From NCBI GenBank assembly GCA_000436795.1, contig HF993196.1, forward strand, positions 1-19,078: a stretch of 19,078 nucleotides of DNA, read 5' to 3'. Source of the stretch: Bacteroides sp. CAG:1076 (lineage in GTDB: Bacteria > Bacteroidota > Bacteroidia > Bacteroidales > Bacteroidaceae). Shown one piece after another: positions 1-6,785 of this stretch. The notes beneath the pieces are model-generated. The model did no database searches. It saw only the letters and a program-made list of their open reading frames with translations, and was not told the DNA's origin. The position numbers were made by a program, and so were the translations under genes. How positions within the stretch are numbered: the stretch's first letter is position 1; each line of letters begins with the position of its first letter.

Positions 1-843
1 TTCGGAGAGCTTGTAGTTGAACTGTCCGGCCTTGAACATCGCACCCAGATACCAGGCTTTCTTCTCGCCCATATAGTAACGCACTTCCGGAGCCACTTCC
101 CAGAGTGCATAGCGGCGGTCCTTGTCGCTCCACGTCCAAGAAGTCCACGAGCCGTTTACGGCAATGCCCCACGACGGGCAGATGCGCCATTCAAGTCCTA
201 AATCGGGTGTCAGGGTAGCCCAGCGCAGCAGGTTGGCACGCAGGGAGAGATGATAATCGGTTGGTTTTTTTGTTTCCGACGGCATGTCGGTAAGGGTATT
301 TGGTTGGGCTTCTTCCGCTTTGCGCTGTTCTTCGGCAAGCCGTTCTTGTTCGGCACGCTTCTCGGCTGCCAGACGTTCGGCCTCAGCCTTGCGTCGTGCC
401 TCTGCTTCTGCTTCCGCATCAGATACAGTAGCCTCCCTTACAGGAACCGTCAGGCGCACGGTGACGAAATCGCCCTCTGTCGCATGGTTGCGGGTGATGA
501 AGTTTTCTTCTTTTATTCCTGCGCGTGTAATCAGTTCCGATTTTACACGGTTGGAACGGATTTTCGCCGTAGCCAGATTCTCGGTTTCGCTGCCCAATGA
601 CTTGCAATAGCCGTCAACCAGCAGCGGCAGTCTGCTGTCAAGAATGTCCGTTCGGTTGCTTTCGATGCATTTTAGCAGGCGGGCAAGCTCTATGTTATTT
701 CCACTCCATGGCACATAGAACATATCCTTCTGCGGAACGAACCGGAAGGTGTAGGTCGTGTCTGCTTTCTGCTGTGCCATTGTTGGCAATAATAGTGCAA
801 ACATTAGTAAAACAGTAGTCATTAACCTTTTTAATAGCATCAT
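1..843 (-). CDS. DUF3575 / OmpA-like envelope protein (C-terminus beyond window)
   Basis: The frame is open from the ATG at 843 to the window edge (281 codons), so the 3' end is missing. A second in-frame ATG at 840 is equally possible. Residues 1-23 look like a Sec signal peptide (MLLKRL, then a hydrophobic run, then PTMAQQ). Residues about 50-120 resemble an OmpA-type peptidoglycan-binding fold (VDGYCKSLGSETENLATAKIRSNRV). Residues about 142-180 are an Ala/Glu/Arg/Lys heptad-like coiled coil. From about residue 198 (SLRANLLRWATLTPDLGLEWRI) the sequence matches my recollection of DUF3575, a Bacteroidetes beta-rich outer-membrane family often encoded in fimbrial or surface loci. Likely periplasmic or outer membrane and linked to cell wall. 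It lies downstream of, and in the same direction as, the AraC regulator, with a 200-bp AT-rich gap holding candidate operator repeats. Family assignment is fairly firm; a fimbrial role is inference. Confidence 0.85.
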   Translation of the reverse strand, partial: MMLLKRLMTTVLLMFALLLPTMAQQKADTTYTFRFVPQKDMFYVPWSGNNIELARLLKCIESNRTDILDSRLPLLVDGYCKSLGSETENLATAKIRSNRVKSELITRAGIKEENFITRNHATEGDFVTVRLTVPVREATVSDAEAEAEARRKAEAERLAAEKRAEQERLAEEQRKAEEAQPNTLTDMPSETKKPTDYHLSLRANLLRWATLTPDLGLEWRICPSWGIAVNGSWTSWTWSDKDRRYALWEVAPEVRYYMGEKKAWYLGAMFKAGQFNYKLSE

Positions 844-881
844 AAATTATTGATTTTTAATACAGCTTAGTCAATCTTATT

Positions 882-957
882 GGACAAAGTAAAATAAAAA
901 AAATTATTAATCCTTGGCTTGGAATAATAAAAAAAATCGTTTTGTCCGTTTGACAAA
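882..957. promoter_or_regulatory. TTTGTC/GACAAA repeats upstream of the DUF3575 gene (candidate operator)
   Basis: TTTGTC (941-946) and GACAAA (952-957) form a 6-bp inverted repeat with a 5-nt spacer. A third copy in the GACAAA orientation lies at 883-888, within GGACAAA, which mirrors TTTGTCC at 941-947. On the minus strand the 883-888 copy adjoins TACTTTG, one base short of the Bacteroides -7 box TAnnTTTG, about 40 nt upstream of the start. The arrangement would suit binding of a dimeric regulator such as the neighbouring AraC protein. This is inference; the region is AT-rich and short repeats can arise by chance. Confidence 0.3.
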
Positions 958-1043
958 TTTTTGCTGTTTAGGCAACCCGCCGGTTGTCGTTTGAGCTATT
1001 TTTTGTTATTTAGGCTATAGGAAGACTGTAAAATTATTTTGTT

Positions 1044-2129
1044 TCAGAACCTTGATTTCCGCCATTTAGCAGGAGAAATACCTTCTTTTTCTCTAAAGAT
1101 TCTTATAAAATGGCTTAGAGATAAAAAGCCTGATTTTTCGGATATTTCGGCAATGGTTTGCTCTGGATATTGAATCATCAGACGTTTAGCATATTCAATG
1201 CGGTAAGCGGTTATCCAGTCGCGGAAAGACTGATGGTATGCAGTTTTGATATAGTTTGAGAGGTATGTACGATTTGTATGAAGTGTTTCAGCAAGTTCTT
1301 TGATAGTGAGACCTTGGCGTATGAAACCATCTTCATCCAACCATTTTTTTATGTTTTCTGCTATATCTGTGTAACAAGAGGGGGATAATGTTTCTTTGTT
1401 TTCTGATGTTTCTTCTTCCAATGCACGCTCTATCGGTTCGTAGAACAATAAATAGTTCATATAAGAATGATACAGGTAAATATAAAAAGGAATGGAAGAA
1501 AGAATCCATATAAAAATATACCGGTCTGGAAGGAAGGTAAGTATTCCGCAACTTACACCAAAAATGGCAGCCCAGTATGTAAAGATGGAAAGCCAGCGTA
1601 TGTATGCACCAATATCATCGGCATGGGTGTCGTCGAAAAGTCTGACAGCACGCCGGTATGCCAGAATTAGACGGCGTGCCAGCCGGATGCCATACGCAAA
1701 CAGCCATGTTGCCATACATAGAAGTGCGGAGTTCTGTATCGTTCCCTTGGGCAGATAAAACAGTACGCATCCTGCCAGAATTGTAAACAGCACCCATAGC
1801 GTTATGTGTTGTATAAAACGTTGGCGCGTGATGTAAAAGCGGTCAAGCAGTGAAGTCAGAGCAGAACTGAAAAGCCAGTAGCATAAAAAGTAGGTAGACA
1901 AGTTCATCAGAATGGCTGCATTGTGGCTGGTAAAGCGAATGCCACAGAACAAATGTACTGCATAGTTTGCCGAAAGTACAAGAAGCGCCGTACCCATTGT
2001 ACGGCGTGAGCGAAGGTAATTTCTGAAAATAGATTTGTCGGGCGTCTGGGCAAAGATAAAATAGAAGCCGAAAAAAATCATTAGCGCCAATGCCGTGCAA
2101 AGTGAATATTCATATAACAGGTGGTTCAT
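1044..2129 (-). CDS. Membrane-anchored AraC-family transcriptional regulator
   Basis: 361 aa. The N-terminal 226 residues contain about seven hydrophobic segments (roughly 8-27, 45-64, 72-93, 108-126, 134-152, 177-200 and 202-226). A linker (about 231-255) leads to a C-terminal AraC-type double helix-turn-helix. Helix one is around residues 274-294 (LTIKELAETLHTNRTYLSNYI). The second carries the family signature around 323-346 (QTIAEISEKSGFLSLSHFIRIFRE), ending in GISPAKWR. Such proteins pass a signal sensed at or in the inner membrane to DNA; the ligand cannot be read from sequence. The ATG at 2129 is 9 nt after the helicase stop, so it is probably cotranscribed with serB and the helicase. 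The next gene in its direction is the DUF3575 envelope protein, its most likely regulatory target (inference). No response-regulator or sugar-binding domain is present. Confidence 0.88.
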   Translation of the reverse strand: MNHLLYEYSLCTALALMIFFGFYFIFAQTPDKSIFRNYLRSRRTMGTALLVLSANYAVHLFCGIRFTSHNAAILMNLSTYFLCYWLFSSALTSLLDRFYITRQRFIQHITLWVLFTILAGCVLFYLPKGTIQNSALLCMATWLFAYGIRLARRLILAYRRAVRLFDDTHADDIGAYIRWLSIFTYWAAIFGVSCGILTFLPDRYIFIWILSSIPFYIYLYHSYMNYLLFYEPIERALEEETSENKETLSPSCYTDIAENIKKWLDEDGFIRQGLTIKELAETLHTNRTYLSNYIKTAYHQSFRDWITAYRIEYAKRLMIQYPEQTIAEISEKSGFLSLSHFIRIFREKEGISPAKWRKSRF

Positions 2130-2138
2130 ACAATTGAG

Positions 2139-3383
2139 TTATGCTTTTTCAGGCTTATTTCCCGGATGTTTTTTATAAGTACGTTTCTTGCTTTTGTTTC
2201 TGCCTGCAGAATTTTTTTTGTGAGTTTCCTTCGGTGCGTACTTTGGGGATTCTCCCAGTTCGTAGGGAACAGGTATCTTGTAGATATCTTTCTCCAGAAA
2301 ATTTTCTATTTGTTTAAATTTGCTTTGTTCTGTTTCGCTGACGAAAGTAATGGCACATCCGTCATTATTGGCACGTGCAGTACGGCCAATTCTGTGCACA
2401 TAGTCTTCACTGTCGTTAGGGACGTCGTAATTGATGACCAATCTGATGTCGTCTATATCGATACCACGTGCTACGATGTCGGTTGCTACCAGCATGTTGA
2501 TACGTCCGTTACGGAATTCATGCATAATGGCATCACGCTGGCTCTGTTCAAGGTCGGAATGCATTTCTCCTACATTCAGGTTCATTCGTTTCAACGATTT
2601 AGCGACTTCTTTTACTTTTAACTTGGATGATGCAAAAATGATAACTCGTTCAGGCTTTTGCTGGCTGAACAGGCTTTCTATGATACCTAACTTTTGAGCT
2701 TCGTAGCATATATAAGCTGCTTGTATTATTTTTTCGGCCGGCTTTGATACTGCCAGCTTTATTTCTACCGGATTTTGCAGTATCGTTTTTGCAAGTTGCT
2801 GTATTTTGGCAGGCATTGTAGCCGAAAACATAATGGTTTGTCGCTCTTTGGGCAGATATTTAACTATTTGCATGATATCATCGGCAAATCCCATGTCCAG
2901 CATACGGTCGGCTTCATCAAGAATAAAGAAGGAAACTTTCGATAAATCTACATATCCTAAACTTAAATGGCTGATAAGACGTCCCGGTGTGGCAATAACC
3001 ACATCTGCCCCCAATGTCAGACCTTTCTTTTCCTGCTCAAAGCGTACTCCATCGTTTCCTCCATAGATGGCTACGCTTGAAACCGGCATAAAATAAGAAA
3101 AGCCTTCCATTTGCTGGTCTATCTGTTGTGCCAACTCACGGGTAGGGGACATGATGACGCAATTTATGGCATCGGCCGGATAACCTCCTTTACTCAACTG
3201 GTTGATGACAGGTAATAAATAAGCTGCCGTTTTGCCCGTTCCGGTTTGAGCTACACCTATTAAATCTTTCCCTTCCAGAATGACAGGTATAGTCTGCTCT
3301 TGTACCGGAGTACACTCCTGAAAGTTCATGGCATCGAGTGCCTGTAGTACACTATCTTCTAAGTTCAGTTCTGAAAACTTCAT
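2139..3383 (-). CDS. DEAD-box ATP-dependent RNA helicase (RhlE-like)
   Basis: 414 aa with the full set of SF2 DEAD-box motifs in order: Q motif (FQECTPVQEQTIP, 21-33), Walker A AQTGTGKT (45-52), PTREL (80-84), GG (108-109), TPGR (132-135), DEAD (156-159), SAT (187-189), ARGID (305-309) and HRIGRTAR (330-337). The last ~40 residues are a basic Lys/Arg-rich tail (KKNSAGRNKSKKRTYKK), usual for non-specific RNA contacts. It unwinds short RNA duplexes using ATP; RhlE/DeaD-type enzymes act in ribosome assembly, mRNA turnover and cold growth, and which of these applies is not visible here. The length is normal for a minimal DEAD-box protein. The ATG at 3383 is 19 nt beyond the serB stop, and its own stop is 9 nt before the AraC start, consistent with a serB-helicase-regulator transcription unit. 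Confidence 0.95.
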   Translation of the reverse strand: MKFSELNLEDSVLQALDAMNFQECTPVQEQTIPVILEGKDLIGVAQTGTGKTAAYLLPVINQLSKGGYPADAINCVIMSPTRELAQQIDQQMEGFSYFMPVSSVAIYGGNDGVRFEQEKKGLTLGADVVIATPGRLISHLSLGYVDLSKVSFFILDEADRMLDMGFADDIMQIVKYLPKERQTIMFSATMPAKIQQLAKTILQNPVEIKLAVSKPAEKIIQAAYICYEAQKLGIIESLFSQQKPERVIIFASSKLKVKEVAKSLKRMNLNVGEMHSDLEQSQRDAIMHEFRNGRINMLVATDIVARGIDIDDIRLVINYDVPNDSEDYVHRIGRTARANNDGCAITFVSETEQSKFKQIENFLEKDIYKIPVPYELGESPKYAPKETHKKNSAGRNKSKKRTYKKHPGNKPEKA

Positions 3384-3402
3384 ATATTGTTTCTCAAATA
3401 AA

Positions 3403-4638
3403 TTAACTATTTCCTCGCTCGTCGAGGTATGAATCCTTAAATCCTAAAAAGTATAATACTCCGTCCAGTCCGATGGTGTTTATTGACTGCTTGGCATTGG
3501 CCTTCACCTTGGGCTTGGCATGAAACGCAATGCCTAAGCCTGCAACCGAAAGCATTGGCAAGTCATTGGCTCCATCTCCTACAGCAATTGTCTGTGCGAT
3601 ATCCACGTTTTCTACCTGTGCAATAAGCTGTAATAGTTCGGCTTTGCGTTTTCCGTCTACAATATCGCCTACGTAACGTCCGGTAAGCTTGCCATCTACA
3701 ATTTCCAGATTGTTGGCGTATACATAATCGATGCCGAAACGTTCTTTCAGGTAGTTGCCGAAATATGTAAATCCTCCTGATAAAATGGCTATCTTATATC
3801 CGTAACGTTTCAATACATACATCAAGCGTTCTACTCCTTCTGTGATAGGTAAATGTTCGGCAATATCTTTCATGACGCTTTCATCCAGTCCCTTAAGCAG
3901 GGCAACACGTTCTTTGAAACTTTCCCGGAAATCTATTTCCCCTCGCATGGCGCGTTCGGTTATTTCTTGTACTTGCTTGCCTACACCTGCACGTTTTGCC
4001 AGCTCATCTATGACTTCAGTTTCTATCAGAGTGGAATCCATATCGAAGCAGATCAGCCTTCGCATCCGGCGATACATGGTATCTTTCTGGAATGAAAAAT
4101 CCATCTCCAGTGTACTGCTCAGCCGCATTAAGTCTCTTTGCAATTCGTCTATATCGTGAGGAGTACCACGAACTGAAAATTCAATGCAGGCACGTACTTT
4201 TGCCTTACGCTCGTCTAAGGGAACACGGCCGGTCAAACGTCTGATAGCATCTATATTCAATCCCTGTTCTGCCAGAATCTTAGTTGCTCCAGCTATTTGC
4301 TGAGCTGTAAGTTTACGTCCCAATAGTGTCAGAATATAGCGGTTTTTCCCTTGCATGTTTACCCATTCCTCATATTCTTCCCGTGAAATGGGGTAGAAAC
4401 GGATGTTGATTCCTAATTCCGATGCTTTGAAAAGCAAATCTTTCATGATATTGCCTGAATCTTTTTCACAGCACTTGAAAAGAATGCCTAACGAAAGTGT
4501 GCTGTGAATGTCAGCTTGGCCAATATCCATTATGTCTACATCGTATCCCGAAAGAATTTCGGTGATGGAAGCGGTTAACCCCGGACGATCCAGTCCGCTG
4601 ATACGTATGAGTACGAGTTCAGTAGTTGTTTTATCCAT
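3403..4638 (-). CDS. serB: Phosphoserine phosphatase with N-terminal ACT domains
   Basis: 411 aa from the Met at 4638. The last step of serine synthesis: O-phosphoserine to L-serine plus phosphate, cytosolic, Mg-dependent HAD enzyme. Residues about 4-180 form two ACT-like regulatory modules (ELVLIRISGLDRPGLTASITEIL, then RYILTLLGRKLTAQQIAGATKIL), usually for amino-acid sensing. The catalytic half has HAD motif I DMDST (199-203; nucleophile D199), SGGFTYF around 287-293 with the motif II Ser, and GDGAND (354-359) with the Mg ligand. An in-frame ATG at 4701 would add 21 residues, but a TATATTTG -7 box at 4669-4662 lies between the two, and the family begins near MDKTTTELV, so 4638 is preferred. 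Serine also feeds the serine palmitoyltransferase encoded elsewhere in this window, though the genes are not linked in a unit. Confidence 0.95.
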   Translation of the reverse strand: MDKTTTELVLIRISGLDRPGLTASITEILSGYDVDIMDIGQADIHSTLSLGILFKCCEKDSGNIMKDLLFKASELGINIRFYPISREEYEEWVNMQGKNRYILTLLGRKLTAQQIAGATKILAEQGLNIDAIRRLTGRVPLDERKAKVRACIEFSVRGTPHDIDELQRDLMRLSSTLEMDFSFQKDTMYRRMRRLICFDMDSTLIETEVIDELAKRAGVGKQVQEITERAMRGEIDFRESFKERVALLKGLDESVMKDIAEHLPITEGVERLMYVLKRYGYKIAILSGGFTYFGNYLKERFGIDYVYANNLEIVDGKLTGRYVGDIVDGKRKAELLQLIAQVENVDIAQTIAVGDGANDLPMLSVAGLGIAFHAKPKVKANAKQSINTIGLDGVLYFLGFKDSYLDERGNS

Positions 4639-4661
4639 GTATATAATGCTGATATTAATTG

Positions 4662-4669
4662 CAAATATA
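4662..4669 (-). promoter_or_regulatory. -7 promoter box for serB
   Basis: Minus-strand TATATTTG matches the Bacteroides -7 consensus TAnnTTTG in every fixed position, about 24 nt upstream of the serB ATG at 4638. It lies downstream of the alternative ATG at 4701 and so argues against that start. No clear -33 TTTG was found at the expected distance. Confidence 0.55.
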
Positions 4670-4797
4670 CTGTTTTCTTGCTTTTCTACCCATAAAGTCA
4701 CACAGATTTGTGAATTGTCTTAAAAAATGAAAATATAAAAATATGTTGCAAAACATAAAAAGTAGCATCTTTATTAGGCAATGAAAGAAAAAGTAGT

Positions 4798-4805
4798 TAT
4801 CTTTG
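4798..4805 (+). promoter_or_regulatory. -7 promoter box for the thioredoxin-like gene
   Basis: TATCTTTG matches the TAnnTTTG Bacteroides -7 box exactly and is followed by GC, as in the spt promoter of this window. It predicts a start near 4812 and a leader of about 118 nt before the ATG at 4930. A convincing -33 box is not seen. Confidence 0.55.
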
Positions 4806-4824
4806 CGGCAGATTTCTCAAGATA

Positions 4825-4904
4825 ATGAAGTTTGTTCTTTGTAAAAAGATGTACTTCATCAGGCAATGTTCCGGGTAGAAATCACTGTGAAAGGGCAGTC
4901 CCGG
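4825..4904 (+). other. Structured 5' leader upstream of the thioredoxin-like gene
   Basis: Two possible RNA hairpins lie between the -7 box and the ATG. The first is ATGAAGT (4825-4831) with ACTTCAT (4853-4859). The second is a compound stem: CCGGG (4871-4875) with CCCGG (4900-4904), enclosing ACTG (4884-4887) with CAGT (4896-4899); on the 3' side the two arms are contiguous. The leader is long for a single small gene. No known riboswitch is recognised and no terminator-like U run follows. Confidence 0.3.
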
Positions 4905-4929
4905 ATAGTATTAACTAAAATCAAATTAC

Positions 4930-5424
4930 ATGATTAAAAGTGTAAAATGGTTTTTTGTTGTATTAATTTTAGGTTCCCTAATCTCTCTGAGCTTTAGCAA
5001 GGAGAGCGTTCCAGCAGAGAAACTGAAGCTGGGTGATGAAGCCCCTCAGTTGATGCTTTGCGATTCTGTGCAGTTGCTCAATCTGCACAATGCCCGTGAG
5101 GGTTACACTTTATTGAGCTTCTGGGCAAGTTACGATGCGGCGTCCAGAGAAAAAAATGCTGCATTGGCGCATCTGGCAGAAAAATATAGCCAGATAAAGT
5201 TGATTTCTGTTTCTTTTGACCGCTATGCATCGGTTTTTAATGCAACGGTAAAGCAGGATGGATTGGCAGAATCCGACTGTTATGTAGAAACAGATGGTTC
5301 CGATTCGGAGATTTTCCGGGCGTACGACCTGGAGCGTGGCTTTAAGAATTATCTGATAAACAGCCGCGGTATAATTGTGGCTAAGAACGTTACCACAGCC
5401 GAATTGGCTTCTTTCCTGAATTGA
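4930..5424 (+). CDS. Exported thioredoxin-fold protein lacking the CXXC cysteines
   Basis: 164 aa. Residues 1-23 form a signal peptide or membrane anchor (MIKSVKWFFVVLILGSLISLSFS) with no lipobox cysteine. The rest resembles the AhpC/TSA or TlpA-like thioredoxin superfamily: LKLGDEAPQLML (32-43), then LLSFWASYDAASREKN (61-76), where the usual WASWCGPC would lie, then SVSFDR and a C-terminal LINSRGIIVAKNV (142-154) matching the usual strand before the last helix. Both redox cysteines are replaced (Asp69, Ser72), so disulfide exchange through a CXXC is not possible. The only remaining Cys (44 and 117) are outside the active site. It probably acts in the periplasm, perhaps as a binding or scaffold protein; the function is unknown. 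Monocistronic, with its own promoter and a terminator 50 nt downstream. No good SD precedes the ATG. Confidence 0.8.
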   Translation: MIKSVKWFFVVLILGSLISLSFSKESVPAEKLKLGDEAPQLMLCDSVQLLNLHNAREGYTLLSFWASYDAASREKNAALAHLAEKYSQIKLISVSFDRYASVFNATVKQDGLAESDCYVETDGSDSEIFRAYDLERGFKNYLINSRGIIVAKNVTTAELASFLN

Positions 5425-5473
5425 TTTCGGGTAGGAAGGTGGAGGTAGAAAATTTTTGAATACAACAAAAAGC

Positions 5474-5523
5474 AAAAAGTTGCCCTCTGTACGGATTTTC
5501 CGGGAGTGGGCAACTTCTTTTTT
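5474..5523. terminator. Bidirectional intrinsic terminator
   Basis: AAGTTGCCC (5477-5485) pairs with GGGCAACTT (5508-5516). A-rich sequence precedes the stem and a T-rich stretch (cTTTTTT) follows it. It lies between the converging thioredoxin-like gene and the recombinase gene and can serve both. Confidence 0.85.
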
Positions 5524-5545
5524 ATATATAATATATAAGGTGTAT

Positions 5546-6637
5546 TTATTTCTTTTCTGTATCTCTGGCGGAGAATAAAGTCTTGTATAATAATTTATGA
5601 TTAGCCTTATCTATCTGTTGTTTGTCCAGCGGTTTGATGTATATGCGTGTAGTTCGTTCCGAGGTATGCCCTAATCCTTCGCTGATAACAGGCATTGGGA
5701 TTCCACACTCTCGTGCCAAAGTTGCCCATGTGTGGCGTGACACATACGACGATAAGCTATATTTTAATCCCAATAAAGTTCCCAGACGGTTGAGTCGTTT
5801 GTTATATAATCCCAACTGATAGCGATATTCTTTATAGCACTGTTCGGCTTCCGTACTTGTCAATATCGGAAACAAGTAATCGGCTTGTGAGATGCCACGA
5901 TATCGGTTAATAATTTTATAAGCAGGTTTTTCCAATCGCACAGATAGGTGTTGGTGTGTTTTGCTGCGCTGGTATTTTAGATAGCCGTTTTCTATGTGTG
6001 AATATTGCATATAGGCAATATCTATAAACGAGATGCCACGGGTATAAAAGCTAAATAAGAAAATATCTTTTGTCAGTTGCATTGCCGGATTAGAAGTACA
6101 GTCCAGTTCAGAAAGTCTTCGAATGAGCATACATGATACGGCTCTTTTACGTGTAATTTCTGTACCTGTGAAGACATTATTGAAAGGAAATTGCTGGACT
6201 ACCAGTTGCTGGTCGACGGCTTTGTTATAAATAGCCCTTAATGAACGCATATAGCATGAAATCGTGTTTAGGCTGCATTCCCGGGATTTCAGGAAGTTTT
6301 CGAAGTTGGAGATAAATTGTGCTGTAATGCGATTGAAAGGAAGTATGGGAGATTCTGTATACTCTTGCAGGCGTTTGATAGCTGTACGGTGGTTGCGCGA
6401 GGTATTATACCTGTGATTAAGTTCTAACTCATTGGCTTCATGGTTGGCAAATCCAAAGAAATCTGGTAAGGAGATATTGCTGCCGGAAACGGAGTGGGGG
6501 GACGTCTTATTGTACTTGTTGGGTATGAGTTGAGCCGATTGCTTAAGTTCTTCATAAATAAGTTGAATAAGTTCCTTGTTGCACGCTTGATTTTCTTCCT
6601 CGAAAGAAATTTGTAGATTAATGGTTACTGTGTACAT
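5546..6637 (-). CDS. Tyrosine recombinase / site-specific integrase
   Basis: 363 aa. The N-terminal part (to about 160) includes a SAM-like core-binding domain (HRTAIKRLQEY... ITAQFISNFENFLKSR... NTISCYMRSLRAIYNKAV). The C-terminal catalytic domain carries Arg200 (FYTRGISFIDIA), Lys226 (RSKT), Arg301 (SRHTWATLA), His324 (GLGHTS) and the nucleophile Tyr333 (TRIY). The HxxR histidine is Tyr298 (YVSRH), as I recall being usual in Bacteroides recombinases of the invertase/transposon type. The protein should cut and rejoin DNA through a 3'-phosphotyrosine. No excisionase, relaxase, phage or transposon genes lie nearby, so this is an orphan, either a local DNA invertase or a relic of a mobile element. 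Its start codon lies inside an 11-bp inverted repeat, and another inverted repeat lies 77 bp upstream. Its own promoter is uncertain (TATATTG at 6676-6670 on the minus strand is close to a -7 box). Confidence 0.93.
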   Translation of the reverse strand: MYTVTINLQISFEEENQACNKELIQLIYEELKQSAQLIPNKYNKTSPHSVSGSNISLPDFFGFANHEANELELNHRYNTSRNHRTAIKRLQEYTESPILPFNRITAQFISNFENFLKSRECSLNTISCYMRSLRAIYNKAVDQQLVVQQFPFNNVFTGTEITRKRAVSCMLIRRLSELDCTSNPAMQLTKDIFLFSFYTRGISFIDIAYMQYSHIENGYLKYQRSKTHQHLSVRLEKPAYKIINRYRGISQADYLFPILTSTEAEQCYKEYRYQLGLYNKRLNRLGTLLGLKYSLSSYVSRHTWATLARECGIPMPVISEGLGHTSERTTRIYIKPLDKQQIDKANHKLLYKTLFSARDTEKK

Positions 6638-6682
6638 GGTTTATATCATTTAAGTTAGTTGATAAAGAGCAATATAAACCAT
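6636..6682. repeat. Inverted repeat across the recombinase start codon
   Basis: ATGGTTTATAT (6636-6646) and ATATAAACCAT (6672-6682) are perfect 11-bp inverted repeats with a 25-nt spacer. The left arm overlaps the recombinase start codon (6635-6637). The right arm overlaps a -7-like box on the minus strand. This could be an autoregulatory operator, an accessory binding site for the recombinase, or an mRNA hairpin over the start. The spacer is too long for a standard 6-8 bp tyrosine-recombinase core. Confidence 0.6.
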
Positions 6683-6713
6683 CAAGTGGTAGTTGTGTTC
6701 TACGACGGATACA

Positions 6714-6770
6714 TTTCAGGCATATAATGTACGAGGAAAATGTGAGCCCCATAGCATTATATGCCTGAAA
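6714..6770. repeat. Inverted repeat with 16-bp arms between the permease and recombinase genes
   Basis: TTTCAGGCATATAATG (6714-6729) and CATTATATGCCTGAAA (6755-6770) are perfect 16-bp inverted repeats separated by 25 nt. The repeat begins 16 nt after the stop of the LptF/LptG-type gene, so it may form the 3' hairpin ending the lon-tgt-permease transcript. However, no U run follows on either strand, which is atypical for an intrinsic terminator. A recombinase-related site is the alternative. Confidence 0.65.
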
Positions 6771-6785
6771 AGATAGTATACTGTT

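Noticed and set aside
210..818. Several ORFs of 60-116 aa on both strands at the left end
   Set aside because: They overlap the continuous minus-strand DUF3575 frame, which has a signal peptide, coiled coil and family sequence.
2121..2621. 166-aa ORF on the plus strand
   Set aside because: Antisense to the helicase, which carries all DEAD-box motifs; the shadow has no domain.
4639..4701. Upstream ATG adding 21 residues to serB
   Set aside because: A perfect TATATTTG -7 box lies between this ATG and the Met at 4638, and the family begins at the later Met.
6714..6770. Treating the 16-bp inverted repeat as a simple intrinsic terminator
   Set aside because: No U run follows on either strand, so it is kept as a repeat of open function.
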